From: Azonexus sp.
GTDB lineage: Bacteria; Pseudomonadota; Gammaproteobacteria; Burkholderiales; Rhodocyclaceae
Length of the DNA stretch: 58,173 bases
NCBI GenBank assembly: GCA_017983615.1
Contig: JAGOBB010000015.1
Span: forward strand, 1 to 58,173
Direction: 5' to 3'
Shown here: in pieces, positions 46,547 to 55,300 of the stretch
Position numbering within the stretch: the stretch's first letter is position 1
Layout: the number at the start of each line of letters is the position of its first letter
Position numbers and translations under genes: made by a program
The notes under the pieces: model-generated
Seen by the model: the letters and a program-made list of their open reading frames with translations, nothing else
What the model was told of the DNA's origin: nothing
Databases searched by the model: none

Positions 46547-47545
46547 ATGAACCCAAGCCCCATCCCCCACCGCTTTTCGCCGGAACGCGCTCTGGAACTG
46601 GGTCGCCAGACCCTGAGCATCGAGGCTGCCGCAGTCGACGCCCTGAAGAGCAGGATCAACGGCGACTTCGCCGCTGCGGTCGAACTGATCCTCAACTGCC
46701 ACGGCCGCCTGATCGTCAGTGGCATGGGCAAGTCCGGCCATATCGCCCGCAAGATTGCGGCGACCATGGCGAGCACCGGCACCCCGGCCTATTTCGTCCA
46801 TCCGGCCGAGGCCAGCCATGGCGATCTCGGCATGATCACCCGCAACGACATCCTGCTCGCCCTCTCCAATTCCGGCGAATCGGAAGAACTGCTGCGTATC
46901 GTCCCGGCCGTCAAACGCCAGGGCGCCCGGGTCATCGCGATGACCGGCGTGCCGACGTCAACGCTGGCCCGCGAAGCCGACGTGCACCTCGACGCCGGCG
47001 TTGCCCAGGAAGCCTGCCCGCACAATCTTGCGCCGACGGCCAGCACCACTGCGGCACTGGCGCTGGGCGACGCGCTGGCCGTCGCACTGCTTGATGCGCG
47101 CGGCTTCGGGCCGGAAGATTTCGCCCGATCGCACCCCGGCGGTTCGCTCGGTCGCCGACTGCTGACCCACGTCCGCGACGTCATGCGCGCCGGCGACAAG
47201 GTTCCGGCCGTGACACCCAACACCGGCATCACTGACGCCATCGTCGCCATGTCGCGCGGCGGCCTCGGCCTGGTGGCGATTACCAACCCGGCCAATGCGG
47301 TCATCGGCATCTTCACCGACGGCGACCTGCGCCGCGCCTTCGAAAAACGCATCGACCTGCAGCAGGGCGACATCGCTTCGGTCATGCACCCGGCGCCGCA
47401 AACCATCGGTCCCGATCGCCTGGCCGTCGAGGCCGTCGAAATGATGGAACGCCTGCGCATCAACGGTCTGCTCGTCGTCGATGCCGACAATCAACTGATC
47501 GGGGCGCTGAACATGCACGATCTCTTCAACGCCAAGGTCATCTGA
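46547..47545 (+). CDS. kdsD: Arabinose-5-phosphate isomerase
   Basis: The 332-residue enzyme has an N-terminal SIS domain (LIVSGMGKSGHIARKIAATM, LALSNSGESEELLRIV, LAPTASTTAALALGDALAVALL) and a C-terminal CBS pair (DVMRAGDKVPAV; SVMHPAPQTIGPDRLAVEAV). It converts ribulose-5-P to arabinose-5-P for KDO in lipopolysaccharide. ATG at 46547 is the family start. The stop overlaps the kdsC ATG by one base. Confidence 0.95.
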   Translation: MNPSPIPHRFSPERALELGRQTLSIEAAAVDALKSRINGDFAAAVELILNCHGRLIVSGMGKSGHIARKIAATMASTGTPAYFVHPAEASHGDLGMITRNDILLALSNSGESEELLRIVPAVKRQGARVIAMTGVPTSTLAREADVHLDAGVAQEACPHNLAPTASTTAALALGDALAVALLDARGFGPEDFARSHPGGSLGRRLLTHVRDVMRAGDKVPAVTPNTGITDAIVAMSRGGLGLVAITNPANAVIGIFTDGDLRRAFEKRIDLQQGDIASVMHPAPQTIGPDRLAVEAVEMMERLRINGLLVVDADNQLIGALNMHDLFNAKVI

Positions 47546-48072
47546 TGGACGCCAAAGCCCGCGCCGCCCGCATCAAGCTCGTCGCTTTCGACATCGACGG
47601 CGTGATGACCGATGGCGGCCTGCACTATACCGACGACGGTCACGAACTGAAAACCTTCAATGTCCAGGACGGACTCGGCATCGTTCTGATGAAACGCGCC
47701 GGCATCGAAGTAGCGATCATCACCGGGCGCAATTCCGGCGTCGTCGCCTGCCGTGCGGCCGACCTCGGCGTTTCCCACGTTTATCAGGGCGTCGGCGACA
47801 AGCACTCGGTCGCCGCCAGACTGCTCGAACAACTCGGCCTGGACTGGTCCGAGCTTGCCTTCATGGGCGACGATCTGATCGACCTGCGTGCGATGGGCGC
47901 CTGCGGGTTGGCCATCGCGCCGGCCAATGCCCGCACGATCGTCAAGGAGCGCGCCCACGCCATTACCGAGGCCGCCGGCGGACAGGGTGCCGTGCGCGAG
48001 GCCATCGAGTTCATTCTCGCCGCCCAGGGCAAGCTGGACGCCGCTTTCGCGCCTTACCTCGAAGCGCAATGA
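47545..48072 (+). CDS. kdsC: KDO-8-phosphate phosphatase
   Basis: The 175-residue HAD phosphatase has the catalytic loop LVAFDIDGVMTDGGLHY, IITGRNSGVV as motif II and FMGDDLIDLRAM as motif IV. It releases KDO from KDO-8-phosphate for lipopolysaccharide inner core. It overlaps kdsD by one base and lptC by 4 bp. Confidence 0.95.
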   Translation: MDAKARAARIKLVAFDIDGVMTDGGLHYTDDGHELKTFNVQDGLGIVLMKRAGIEVAIITGRNSGVVACRAADLGVSHVYQGVGDKHSVAARLLEQLGLDWSELAFMGDDLIDLRAMGACGLAIAPANARTIVKERAHAITEAAGGQGAVREAIEFILAAQGKLDAAFAPYLEAQ

Positions 48073-48650
48073 AGCACTGGCCCAGCCAACTCTTTCCCAT
48101 CGTCATCCTGGCCTTGCTGGCCGGGCTGACCTTCTGGCTGCAAAGCCGGGTTGCCGCCGACATCACAATACACGACGGCAAACTCCGCCACGATCCCGAC
48201 GCCATCGCCGAAAATTTCGTGGCCCGCCGTTTCGACCAGACCGGCCAGCTCAAGTACCGCCTCACGGCCCCCTACCTGGTCCACTATCCCGACGACGATA
48301 CGTCGGAAATAACCTCACCGACCCTGACCAGCTACCGGCCAAAAACGCCGCCCGTCACGGTTACCGCCGACCGCGCCAAGCTCACGGCTGGCGGTGAAAT
48401 CGCCTACTTGCGCGACAACGTCCGGCTGTCCCGCGCCGCCACCGAGACCCGTCCCGAACTGGTCGCCCGCAGCCCCGATCTGACTGTGCACACGGAAGCC
48501 GGCACCGCCCATACCGACAGCAAGGTCGAGATTACCCAGGGGCCGTCGTGGATCACCGGCGTCGGTGCCCACATCGACAACAACGCTTCCACCTTCGTTC
48601 TGCAATCGCAGGTCAAAGGCCAATACATCCGACCCAGAGCCACGCCATGA
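48069..48650 (+). CDS. lptC: Lipopolysaccharide transport protein LptC
   Basis: The 193-residue protein has one N-terminal membrane anchor (LFPIVILALLAGLTFWLQSR) and a periplasmic beta-jellyroll (HDPDAIAENFVARRFDQTGQ, and so on). It receives LPS from LptB2FG and hands it to LptA. It overlaps kdsC and lptA by 4 bp each. Confidence 0.9.
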   Translation: MKHWPSQLFPIVILALLAGLTFWLQSRVAADITIHDGKLRHDPDAIAENFVARRFDQTGQLKYRLTAPYLVHYPDDDTSEITSPTLTSYRPKTPPVTVTADRAKLTAGGEIAYLRDNVRLSRAATETRPELVARSPDLTVHTEAGTAHTDSKVEITQGPSWITGVGAHIDNNASTFVLQSQVKGQYIRPRATP

Positions 48651-49249
48651 ACCTTCGACTTGCCACGCTCACCCTCTGCCTGCTCGCAGCGCTCCCCGCC
48701 CACGCTGAACGAGCCGACCGGAACAAGCCGATGTTGCTGGAAGCCAACCGCGTCTCGATCGACGACGCGAAAAAGGTCCAGATCCTTGAAGGCGATGTCG
48801 TGATCAGCAAGGGCACGATGGTCCTCAAGGCCGACCGCATCATCGTCACCGAGGACAAGTATGGCTTCCAGAAGGGCACCGCCTTCGCCGGCAAGAACGG
48901 CCTCGCCCGCTTCCGCCAGAAGCTCGAGGGCAAGGAGCAATACATCGAAGGCGAAGCCGAGCGCATCGAATACAACACCAGCAATGAAGTAGCCGAACTG
49001 TTCCACCGCGCCTGGGTCAAGAGCGGCGACGACGAAGTCAGGGGCGACTACATCTGGTACGACGCCGTCAGTGAAAAATACCTCGTCACGGCGGGCGAAA
49101 CCCGCAACGCGAACGCCCCAGCCCCCCGCGTTCGCGCAGTGATCCAGCCGAAAGGCAAGGACAGCGAAGCGGAACGACCGGCAACGCGCGGCGAACGACT
49201 GGAGCTCAAGGGTGCCGGCAGTTTGGCACCGCAAAATGCACAGCAATAG
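48647..49249 (+). CDS. lptA: Lipopolysaccharide transport periplasmic protein LptA
   Basis: The 200-residue protein has a signal peptide (LRLATLTLCLLAALPAHAER). The OstA-like jellyroll includes VQILEGDVVISKGTMVLKAD, ADRIIVTEDKYGFQKGTAF and YIEGEAERIEYNTSNE. It forms the periplasmic LPS bridge. The ATG at 48647 overlaps the lptC stop. lptB and rpoN usually follow in this operon, but here the phasin genes follow instead. Confidence 0.92.
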   Translation: MNLRLATLTLCLLAALPAHAERADRNKPMLLEANRVSIDDAKKVQILEGDVVISKGTMVLKADRIIVTEDKYGFQKGTAFAGKNGLARFRQKLEGKEQYIEGEAERIEYNTSNEVAELFHRAWVKSGDDEVRGDYIWYDAVSEKYLVTAGETRNANAPAPRVRAVIQPKGKDSEAERPATRGERLELKGAGSLAPQNAQQ

Positions 49250-49335
49250 TGCATCGCCACGAAAACTGGCCGAACGACCGTTTTTTTCCGCTCAAAATGG
49301 AGCGGCATGCCAATGATTTTAAACGGTATATATTT

Positions 49336-49354
49336 TATTGTGCACCGCACAATA
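49336..49354. promoter_or_regulatory. Perfect inverted repeat upstream of the phasin promoter, candidate PhaR-type operator
   Basis: TATTGTGCACCGCACAATA, two 8-bp arms around ACC, ending 6 bp before the -35 box. The 10-mer GTGCGGTGCA at 49399-49408, just after the -10, is the reverse complement of its centre (49341-49350). Paired TGC-rich sites around a phasin promoter fit a polyhydroxybutyrate-responsive repressor, but the regulator is not identified here. Confidence 0.6.
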
Positions 49355-49360
49355 AATTTG

Positions 49361-49388
49361 TTGACAACAGGACAATCCCCCCTATAAT
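49361..49388 (+). promoter_or_regulatory. Strong sigma-70 promoter of the phasin genes
   Basis: TTGACA (49361-49366), 16 bp, TATAAT (49383-49388): both hexamers are perfect consensus. The start would be near 49395, giving an 88-nt leader to the first phasin. The surroundings are distinctly A/T-rich for this chromosome. Confidence 0.9.
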
Positions 49389-49482
49389 AAAGACCATGGT
49401 GCGGTGCAACATCCTTGGATGAAAAGTGCCCCACAGAGAATTTAGACTGTTCCGCATAAACTTTGATTCTAGGAGATGATCC

Positions 49483-50031
49483 ATGTTCAAGACCCCTGAG
49501 CAATTCGCTGCCGCCAACAAGGCCACCGTCGACTCCCTGCTGTCCCTGGCCAACACCGCCTTGGCTTCCGCCGAGCGCATCGCCGCCCTGAACCTGAATA
49601 CCGCCCGTTCGGTCATGGAAGACTCCGTGTCCAGCGCCAAGGCCATCATGGGTGCCAAGGACGTTCAGGAAGCTCTGTCGATCCAGGCTTCGCTGGCTCA
49701 GCCGAGCGTCGAGAAGGCCGTTGCCTACTCGCGTTCCGTTTATGAAATTTCCGCCCAGACCCAGGAAGAACTGTCCAAGATGGTTGAAGGCCAGTTCGGC
49801 GAATTCCAGAAGACCGTTGCCGGTCTGCTGGACAAGGCTGCCAAGTCTGCCCCGGCCGGTTCGGACGTTGCAGTCGCTGCCGTCAAGAGCGCCATCGCTG
49901 CCGCCAACTCCGCTTTCGACAACATGAACAAGGCTGCCAAGCAGGTTGCCGAGATCACCGAAGCCAACGTCGCTGCCGCCACCAACGCCACCGTCAAGGC
50001 TGTCGGCGCCGCTGCCAAGGGCAAAAAGTAA
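49483..50031 (+). CDS. Phasin family protein 1
   Basis: The 182-residue protein begins MFKTPEQFAAANKATVDSLL and has the Phasin_2-like pattern SAKAIMGAKDVQEALSIQAS, then YSRSVYEISAQTQEELSKMV. It is all helical, Ala-rich and amphipathic. Phasins coat polyhydroxybutyrate granules and set their number and size. AGGAG precedes the ATG. A UUCG-loop terminator follows. Confidence 0.92.
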   Translation: MFKTPEQFAAANKATVDSLLSLANTALASAERIAALNLNTARSVMEDSVSSAKAIMGAKDVQEALSIQASLAQPSVEKAVAYSRSVYEISAQTQEELSKMVEGQFGEFQKTVAGLLDKAAKSAPAGSDVAVAAVKSAIAAANSAFDNMNKAAKQVAEITEANVAAATNATVKAVGAAAKGKK

Positions 50032-50041
50032 TCTGCCTGAA

Positions 50042-50065
50042 AAACCCCCGCTTCGGCGGGGGTTT
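50042..50065 (+). terminator. Rho-independent terminator between the phasin genes
   Basis: AAACCCCCGC, TTCG tetraloop, GCGGGGGTTT. It is a very stable stem, but the U-run is short (TTTG), so read-through into the second phasin is possible. Confidence 0.8.
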
Positions 50066-50106
50066 GTCGTTTCATCCGCACCACCCTACATAAACTGGAG
50101 ATGATG

Positions 50107-50679
50107 ATGAGCAACCCGAATATCGAACAACTGACCGCCGCACAGAAAGCCAACGCCGAAGTCATGATGACCCTCCTGCGCACCGCCTTCGATGGCGTCG
50201 AGCGCCTGACGGCCCTCAACATGGCGGCTTCCCGCGAGTTCTTCAACAACACGGTTGCCAACGCCCAGCAACTGCTGTCCGCCAAGGACGCCAGCGCCGT
50301 CGCCAAGCTGAACACCGAACTGGCCCAGCCGAACGTCGACAAGCTGGTCGGCTACTCGCGCAGCGTCTATGACCTGGTCACCGAGATGCAGAAGGAAATC
50401 ACCTCGGTCATGGAAGCCCAGTACAGCAGCTTCACCAAGAATGCCGCTTCTGCCGTCGAAAAGGCCAAGGCCTCCGCTCCGGTCGGTGGCGACGTTTTCG
50501 CCGCGACCATGCAGTCCATGCTCGGCGCCTCGACCAAGGCCTTCGACACGATGACCTCGATGGCCAAGCAACTGTCCGACATCGCCGAAGCCAACGTCCA
50601 GGCTGCGTCCAAGACGACCAAGGCTGCCGCCCCGGCCAAGAGCGCCACCGCTGCTGCTGCCAAGAAGGCCGCCAAGTAA
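50107..50679 (+). CDS. Phasin family protein 2
   Basis: The 190-residue phasin is paralogous to the one upstream: both share LNxAxS/TR, QQLLSAKDAS/AIMGAKDV, LAQPNVDKLVGYSRSVYDL and a C-terminal Ala/Lys tail (TTKAAAPAKSATAAAAKK). It coats polyhydroxybutyrate granules by family. Three tandem ATGs follow GGAG; the third (50107) has the best spacing. It has no clear promoter of its own in the 75-bp spacer. Confidence 0.9.
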   Translation: MSNPNIEQLTAAQKANAEVMMTLLRTAFDGVERLTALNMAASREFFNNTVANAQQLLSAKDASAVAKLNTELAQPNVDKLVGYSRSVYDLVTEMQKEITSVMEAQYSSFTKNAASAVEKAKASAPVGGDVFAATMQSMLGASTKAFDTMTSMAKQLSDIAEANVQAASKTTKAAAPAKSATAAAAKKAAK

Positions 50680-50699
50680 TTCGGCGCCTCCCGGCCAGC

Positions 50700-50729
50700 A
50701 AAATGCCCGCGAAATTCGCGGGCATTTTT
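50700..50729 (+). terminator. Rho-independent terminator after the phasin genes
   Basis: AAAATGCCCGCGAA, one base, TTCGCGGGCATTTTT. It is a perfect 14-bp stem with U-run. Confidence 0.88.
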
Positions 50730-50759
50730 ACGTCTACCAGCTTTACGTCTGCCGGCTAC

Positions 50760-50806
50760 GAATTTTGATTTTCGGCTTTTTTTCGGGCCGACCGTAGCAT
50801 TTGCCC
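50760..50806 (-). repeat. Dispersed 40-bp repeat, copy 9
   Basis: GAATTTTGATTTTCGGC, a T-run, then CGGGCCGACCGTAGCATTTG. It is a full-length intergenic copy, 22 bp past the stop of the CinA-like gene. Confidence 0.85.
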
Positions 50807-50828
50807 GGCCGCTGCCCGAATGGCGCTT

Positions 50829-51593
50829 TCACGGACGCCAGGACCATTTGATGTCGCGCGCCTCGACCGCAATGCGGATTTCCTCCATCGCCCGGTCGAC
50901 CAGCTCCGGCGCCCCTTCGACGCCGAGTTCCAGGTGCTTGCGCTCCTTGCCGACCAGTGAGGGCAGCGAGAACAGACGCAGCGTCGGGTAGGCGGCGACG
51001 ATGTGTTCCATCAGGTCGAGCAGCGCACTCTCGTAGGCCGTCGGCCCGGTCAGCAGGAAGGCCTTCTCGACCGTATCCGCGACCGGCTGGAACTCGTTCT
51101 TGTAGAAGGTATCGAGCGCCCATTCGATCATCGGGTGAGCCATCTGCGGGAAGCCAGGCACGAAGTAATGGTCGTTGGCCATGAAGCCGGCAATGCGGTT
51201 GAACGGGTTGGGAATCATCCGAACGCCAGCCGGAAAGGTAACCAGCAGCTTGCGCCGGTCGTCGACTTCCTCGCCGGCGAAGCGGATCTTCAGTTCCTCG
51301 AAGGCCTCGGGGTGCAGTTCCAGCCCGACACCGAGCGCTGCGGCGACGGCCTGCCGGGTATGGTCGTCCGGCGTATTGCCGATGCCGCCGCAGGAGAAGA
51401 CCACGTCGCCGGCCGCCATCGTCCGCCGGAAAGTGGCGGCGAGGCGTTCCCGGTCGTCGCCCAGGTATTCGACCCAGCTCAGGCGCAGGCCGCGGATGGC
51501 GAGCAATTCGGCGATCCTGGCAAAGTGCTTGTCCTGGCGTTTTCCGGAAAGAATCTCGTCGCCAATGATGATGGCGCCAAACGTGCGGCTCAT
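50829..51593 (-). CDS. CinA-like / molybdopterin-binding domain protein
   Basis: The 254-residue protein has the MoCF_biosynth/CinA N-terminal fold: FGAIIIGDEILSGKRQDKHF, GDVVFSCGGIGNTPDDHTRQ and VRMIPNPFNRIAGFM. It lacks the C-terminal nicotinamide-mononucleotide deamidase domain of full CinA. A NADP-pyrophosphatase- or cofactor-related activity is possible but unproven. It overlaps the EI24 gene by 4 bp. Confidence 0.82.
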   Translation of the reverse strand: MSRTFGAIIIGDEILSGKRQDKHFARIAELLAIRGLRLSWVEYLGDDRERLAATFRRTMAAGDVVFSCGGIGNTPDDHTRQAVAAALGVGLELHPEAFEELKIRFAGEEVDDRRKLLVTFPAGVRMIPNPFNRIAGFMANDHYFVPGFPQMAHPMIEWALDTFYKNEFQPVADTVEKAFLLTGPTAYESALLDLMEHIVAAYPTLRLFSLPSLVGKERKHLELGVEGAPELVDRAMEEIRIAVEARDIKWSWRP

Positions 51594-52324
51594 ACCCGCT
51601 CTCCCTCAATGGTGACAATGGCACCGCCGCGCGAGCGGCGCAGGGCTTCCAGCCCGTAATGGACGAATGATAGCGCGGCCAGCGCCGGCACCAGCAGGCC
51701 GACGACCGGCACGTGGGCGAGCAGCGCCATGGTCAGGCCGAGCATGAACAGCGGCGTTTTCTGGCGCTGGCGAATTTCCTGCCACTCGCCGGCCGTGGCG
51801 TGCATTGACAAGGCGTCGTAGGCGAAGGTGCGACGGTTCAGCCAGCCCATCAGCAAGAGCGGCATCAGCAGCGAGAACCCGGGGATCAGCCAGAGCGGTA
51901 TGGTCACGATCCAGCCGACGACGAACAGCGCCGAGGCCAGCACGCTGTTGGCCGCCGCCGCGACGAAGCTGTCCTTGCCCATCGCCGCCACGTCGCGATA
52001 CTCGGTTTCCGTCAGGTGCTTGAGCATCAGCGGCAGGATCACGATGGCGGCGAGCAGCGAGGCCGTCAGGTAGGCGACGGCGAAGATCGCCAGCCAGCCG
52101 CCGAGGTAGGCCAGCAGATGGGCCAGCCAGACCAGCCCCCAGCCGACCAGCAGGGTCATCGGCGGGTAGTCCATCATCTGCTGCACGACAGCGCCGAGCG
52201 CCCAGATCGCCAGCCCGACCGACAGCAGCAGCGAGAACAGCGCCGGGGTCAGCACGTACAGCCAGACCTTGCCGTCCTTCAGGTTGGCGAAGGTTCTCGC
52301 CAGTGCCAGCATGACCTCAGCCAT
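51590..52324 (-). CDS. EI24 domain membrane protein (CysZ-like superfamily)
   Basis: The 244-residue protein has about five to six helices. LLAAIVILPLMLKHLTETEY and IVTIPLWLIPGFSLLMPLLLMGWLNRRTFAYDALSMHA are EI24 family traits. The E. coli relative CysZ is a sulfate permease; the substrate here is unknown and no cys gene adjoins. It overlaps hrpA by 8 bp and the CinA-like gene by 4 bp. Confidence 0.8.
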   Translation of the reverse strand: MAEVMLALARTFANLKDGKVWLYVLTPALFSLLLSVGLAIWALGAVVQQMMDYPPMTLLVGWGLVWLAHLLAYLGGWLAIFAVAYLTASLLAAIVILPLMLKHLTETEYRDVAAMGKDSFVAAAANSVLASALFVVGWIVTIPLWLIPGFSLLMPLLLMGWLNRRTFAYDALSMHATAGEWQEIRQRQKTPLFMLGLTMALLAHVPVVGLLVPALAALSFVHYGLEALRRSRGGAIVTIEGERV

Positions 52325-55300
52325 TCTTGATGCCCTCCCATTGTTTCTGCAGACGCTTCGTGGACACCGGCACCGGCGTCCGCAGCTCCTGAGCGTACAG
52401 GCCGACGCGCAATTCCTCCAGCAGCCAGCGGAACTGCTCGACCTGCGGATCGAGCGTACCCAGCTTAGCCAACTGGAGGGCCCGACGTTCGTAGTTGGTC
52501 CACAGCGGGCCGTATTCGGCCATCAATTGCGCATCGCGCGCCGGGTTGGCTTTCAGCTTGTCGAGACGGACGACGATCGCCTTCAGGTAGCGCGGGTAAT
52601 GCTGCAGGCGCTCGAAGGGGGTATCGACGACGAAGCTCTTGCCGAGCAAGCGCTTCAACTGCGCCTCAATGTCGGCCAGCGCCGCGGCATGCGCCTTGAA
52701 GGCCGGCAGTTTCTTGGTCACCGCCTGCCACTCGGTCAGCACGGAGACGACCATCCGGCAGACCTCCTGCATGATCAGCCCGAGCCGCGCCTTGGCTTCG
52801 CCACAGCGGGCCTTGAAGGCATCCGGCGTGGTCGGCAGCGGTTCGGTCAGGCAGGCGCGCTCGAAGGTCAAATCGACGATCTGGCGCTTCAGTTCGTCGG
52901 TGCTGCCCAGCGCCATGAACTGCATGCCCATCTGGCTCATGCCCGGCACGTTCTTGTCGAAATACTTCACCTGCTCTTTGAACTGCAGCATGAACAGGCG
53001 GGCCAGGCCCTTGCGGTGGGTTTCGGCGGCTTCCTCGGCCGAGTCGAAGACCTTCAGGCTGACCGTCTCGCCGTCATCGACCAGCGCCGGGTAGCCGATC
53101 ACCGTCTGCTTGCCGACCGGGACTTCCATCAGTTCCGGCAGTTCGCCGAAGGTCCAGTCGGTCAGCTGGGTGTATTCGGACGGCGTCTCATGCAGTTCGG
53201 CGAATTCCTCCTTGGCCTCGCGCCCCCACTCGCCGCGCAGGGCGACCAGGCTGCGGTTCATGTCCAGTTGGCGGCCGTGTTCGTCAATCAGCTTGTAGTT
53301 CATCGAGAAGTGCGGCGGCAGCGCATCGGGCCGGAAGGCGTCCGGCGTTACCGCCCAGCCGCGGGCATTCAGGCCGCGCGCTTCGAGGATGTAGTCGATC
53401 AGCGGCGGGATCAGCCCCTGGTTCATCTTCTTGTCGTGGCCGGCGGTGGCGGCGATGAACTCCTCGACGAACTCCGGCACCGGCACCAGCTTGGCGCGGA
53501 TTTTCTGCGGCAGCGTCTTGATCAGCTGCACCAGTTTTTCCTTCAACAGCCCGGGCACCAGCCATTCCATGCGCAGCACCGGAATCTGGTTCAGTTGCGC
53601 CAGCGGCAGGGTCAAGGTCACGCCGTCGCGCGGCGAACCCGGCTCGAAGTGGTAGCTCAGCCCGTATTCGACGCCGCCGACCTTGATCGTGTGCGGGAAA
53701 GCATCGGTCGTCACGCCGGCCGCCGAGTGGCGCATCAGGTCGTCCTTGGACAGGAACAGCAGCCTGGCGTTTTCCTGCTCGGCGGTCTTGCGCCAGTGGT
53801 CGAAGGTGGCGCCGTTGTGGATGCCCTCGGGAATGATGTGGTCGTAGAAGGCGAAGATCAGCTCGTCGTCGACCAGCACGTCCTGCCGGCGCTGCTTGTG
53901 CTCGATCTTCTCGATGTCGCGAATCTGCCGCTGGTTGTGCTGGAAGAAGGGCCAGCGCTTGGCGAAACTCTCGTCGATTTCCTCGCCGACCAGGCCCTGG
54001 CGGATGAAGATTTCGCGCGCCTCGGCCGGGGCCAGTGGGCCGTAATGGATACGCCGCTTGGGGTTGATCACGATGCCGTAGAGCGTCGTCCGCTCCCAGC
54101 CGGCGACCTGCATCGATTTCTTTTCCCAGTGCGGGTCGAAGTACTGGCGCTTGATCAAGTGAGCGCCCACTTTCTCGATCCAGCCATCCTCGATGCGGGC
54201 GACGCAGCGGCCAAACAGGCGTGTCGTCTCGGTGATCTCGGCCGCCATGATCCACTTGCCGGCCTTCTTTTGCAGCGGCGACGACGGGTGGATCAGGTAG
54301 CGGATGCCGCGCGCCCCGAGGTAATAGCCGGACTCGTCCGACTTGCAGCCGATGTTGCCCAACAGGCCGCTGAGCAGCGCCATGTGGATGGCGTCGTAGG
54401 TGCCGGGCAGCTCGTTTTCCTTCCAGCCCAGCTCAGTGACCATGGCGTGCAGCTGGCCATGCACTTCGCGCCATTCGCGCAGCCGCAAATACGACAGGAA
54501 ATGGGCGTGGCAGTTGTCGACCAGCGATTTGTTCGATTTCTTGTGCTCGACGGCATTCTGGAACCAGGCCCACAGCTTGACCCAGCCGAGGAATTCCGAC
54601 TTCTCGTCGGCAAACTGCTTGTGCTTCTCGTCGGCTGCCTGCTGACGCTCCTGCGGCCGCTCGCGCGGGTCCTGCGTCGATAGCCCAGCGGCGATGATCA
54701 GCACTTCGGTCAGGCAGCCGAGGTCGCGGGCGGCGACCAGCATGCGGCCGATGCGCGGGTCGAGCGGCAGCCGGGCCAGCGCGTCGCCGACCTTGGTCAG
54801 CTTGTTGTCGTCGTCCAGTCCGCCGAGTTCCTGCAGCAGCGCGTAGCCGTCGCTGATCGCCTTGGCCGGCGGCGGCTCGATGAACGGAAAGCTCTCGACG
54901 TCGGTCAGCTTCAGCGCCTTCATGCGCAGGATGACGCCGGCCAGCGAGGAGCGGAGGATCTCCGGGTCGGTGAACGGCGGGCGGGCGTTGAAGTCGGCCT
55001 CGTCGTACAGGCGCACGCAGACGCCAGCCGCCACCCGGCCGCAACGGCCGGCCCGCTGGCGCGCCGCCGCCTGCGAAATGGGCTCGACCTGCAACTGCTC
55101 GACCTTGTTGCGGTAGGAGTAGCGCTTGACCCGGGCCAGCCCGGTGTCGATCACGTAGCGGATGCCCGGCACGGTCAGCGAAGTTTCGGCGACATTGGTC
55201 GCCAGCACGATGCGCCGCTGGCCGCCCGAGGGCTTGAAGATGCGGTCCTGATCCCCCGCCGACAGGCGCGAGAACAGCGGCAGGATTTCCGGCGCGTGGG

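Noticed and set aside
49250-49482. A small gene between lptA and the first phasin
   Set aside because: No frame has coding character; the stretch is promoter, operators and leader.
52269-54683. An 804-codon open frame on the plus strand opposite hrpA
   Set aside because: It is rich in Gln, Arg, His, Asp and Val with no family motif, and lies fully antisense to the conserved helicase. Long antisense frames are common in high-GC DNA.
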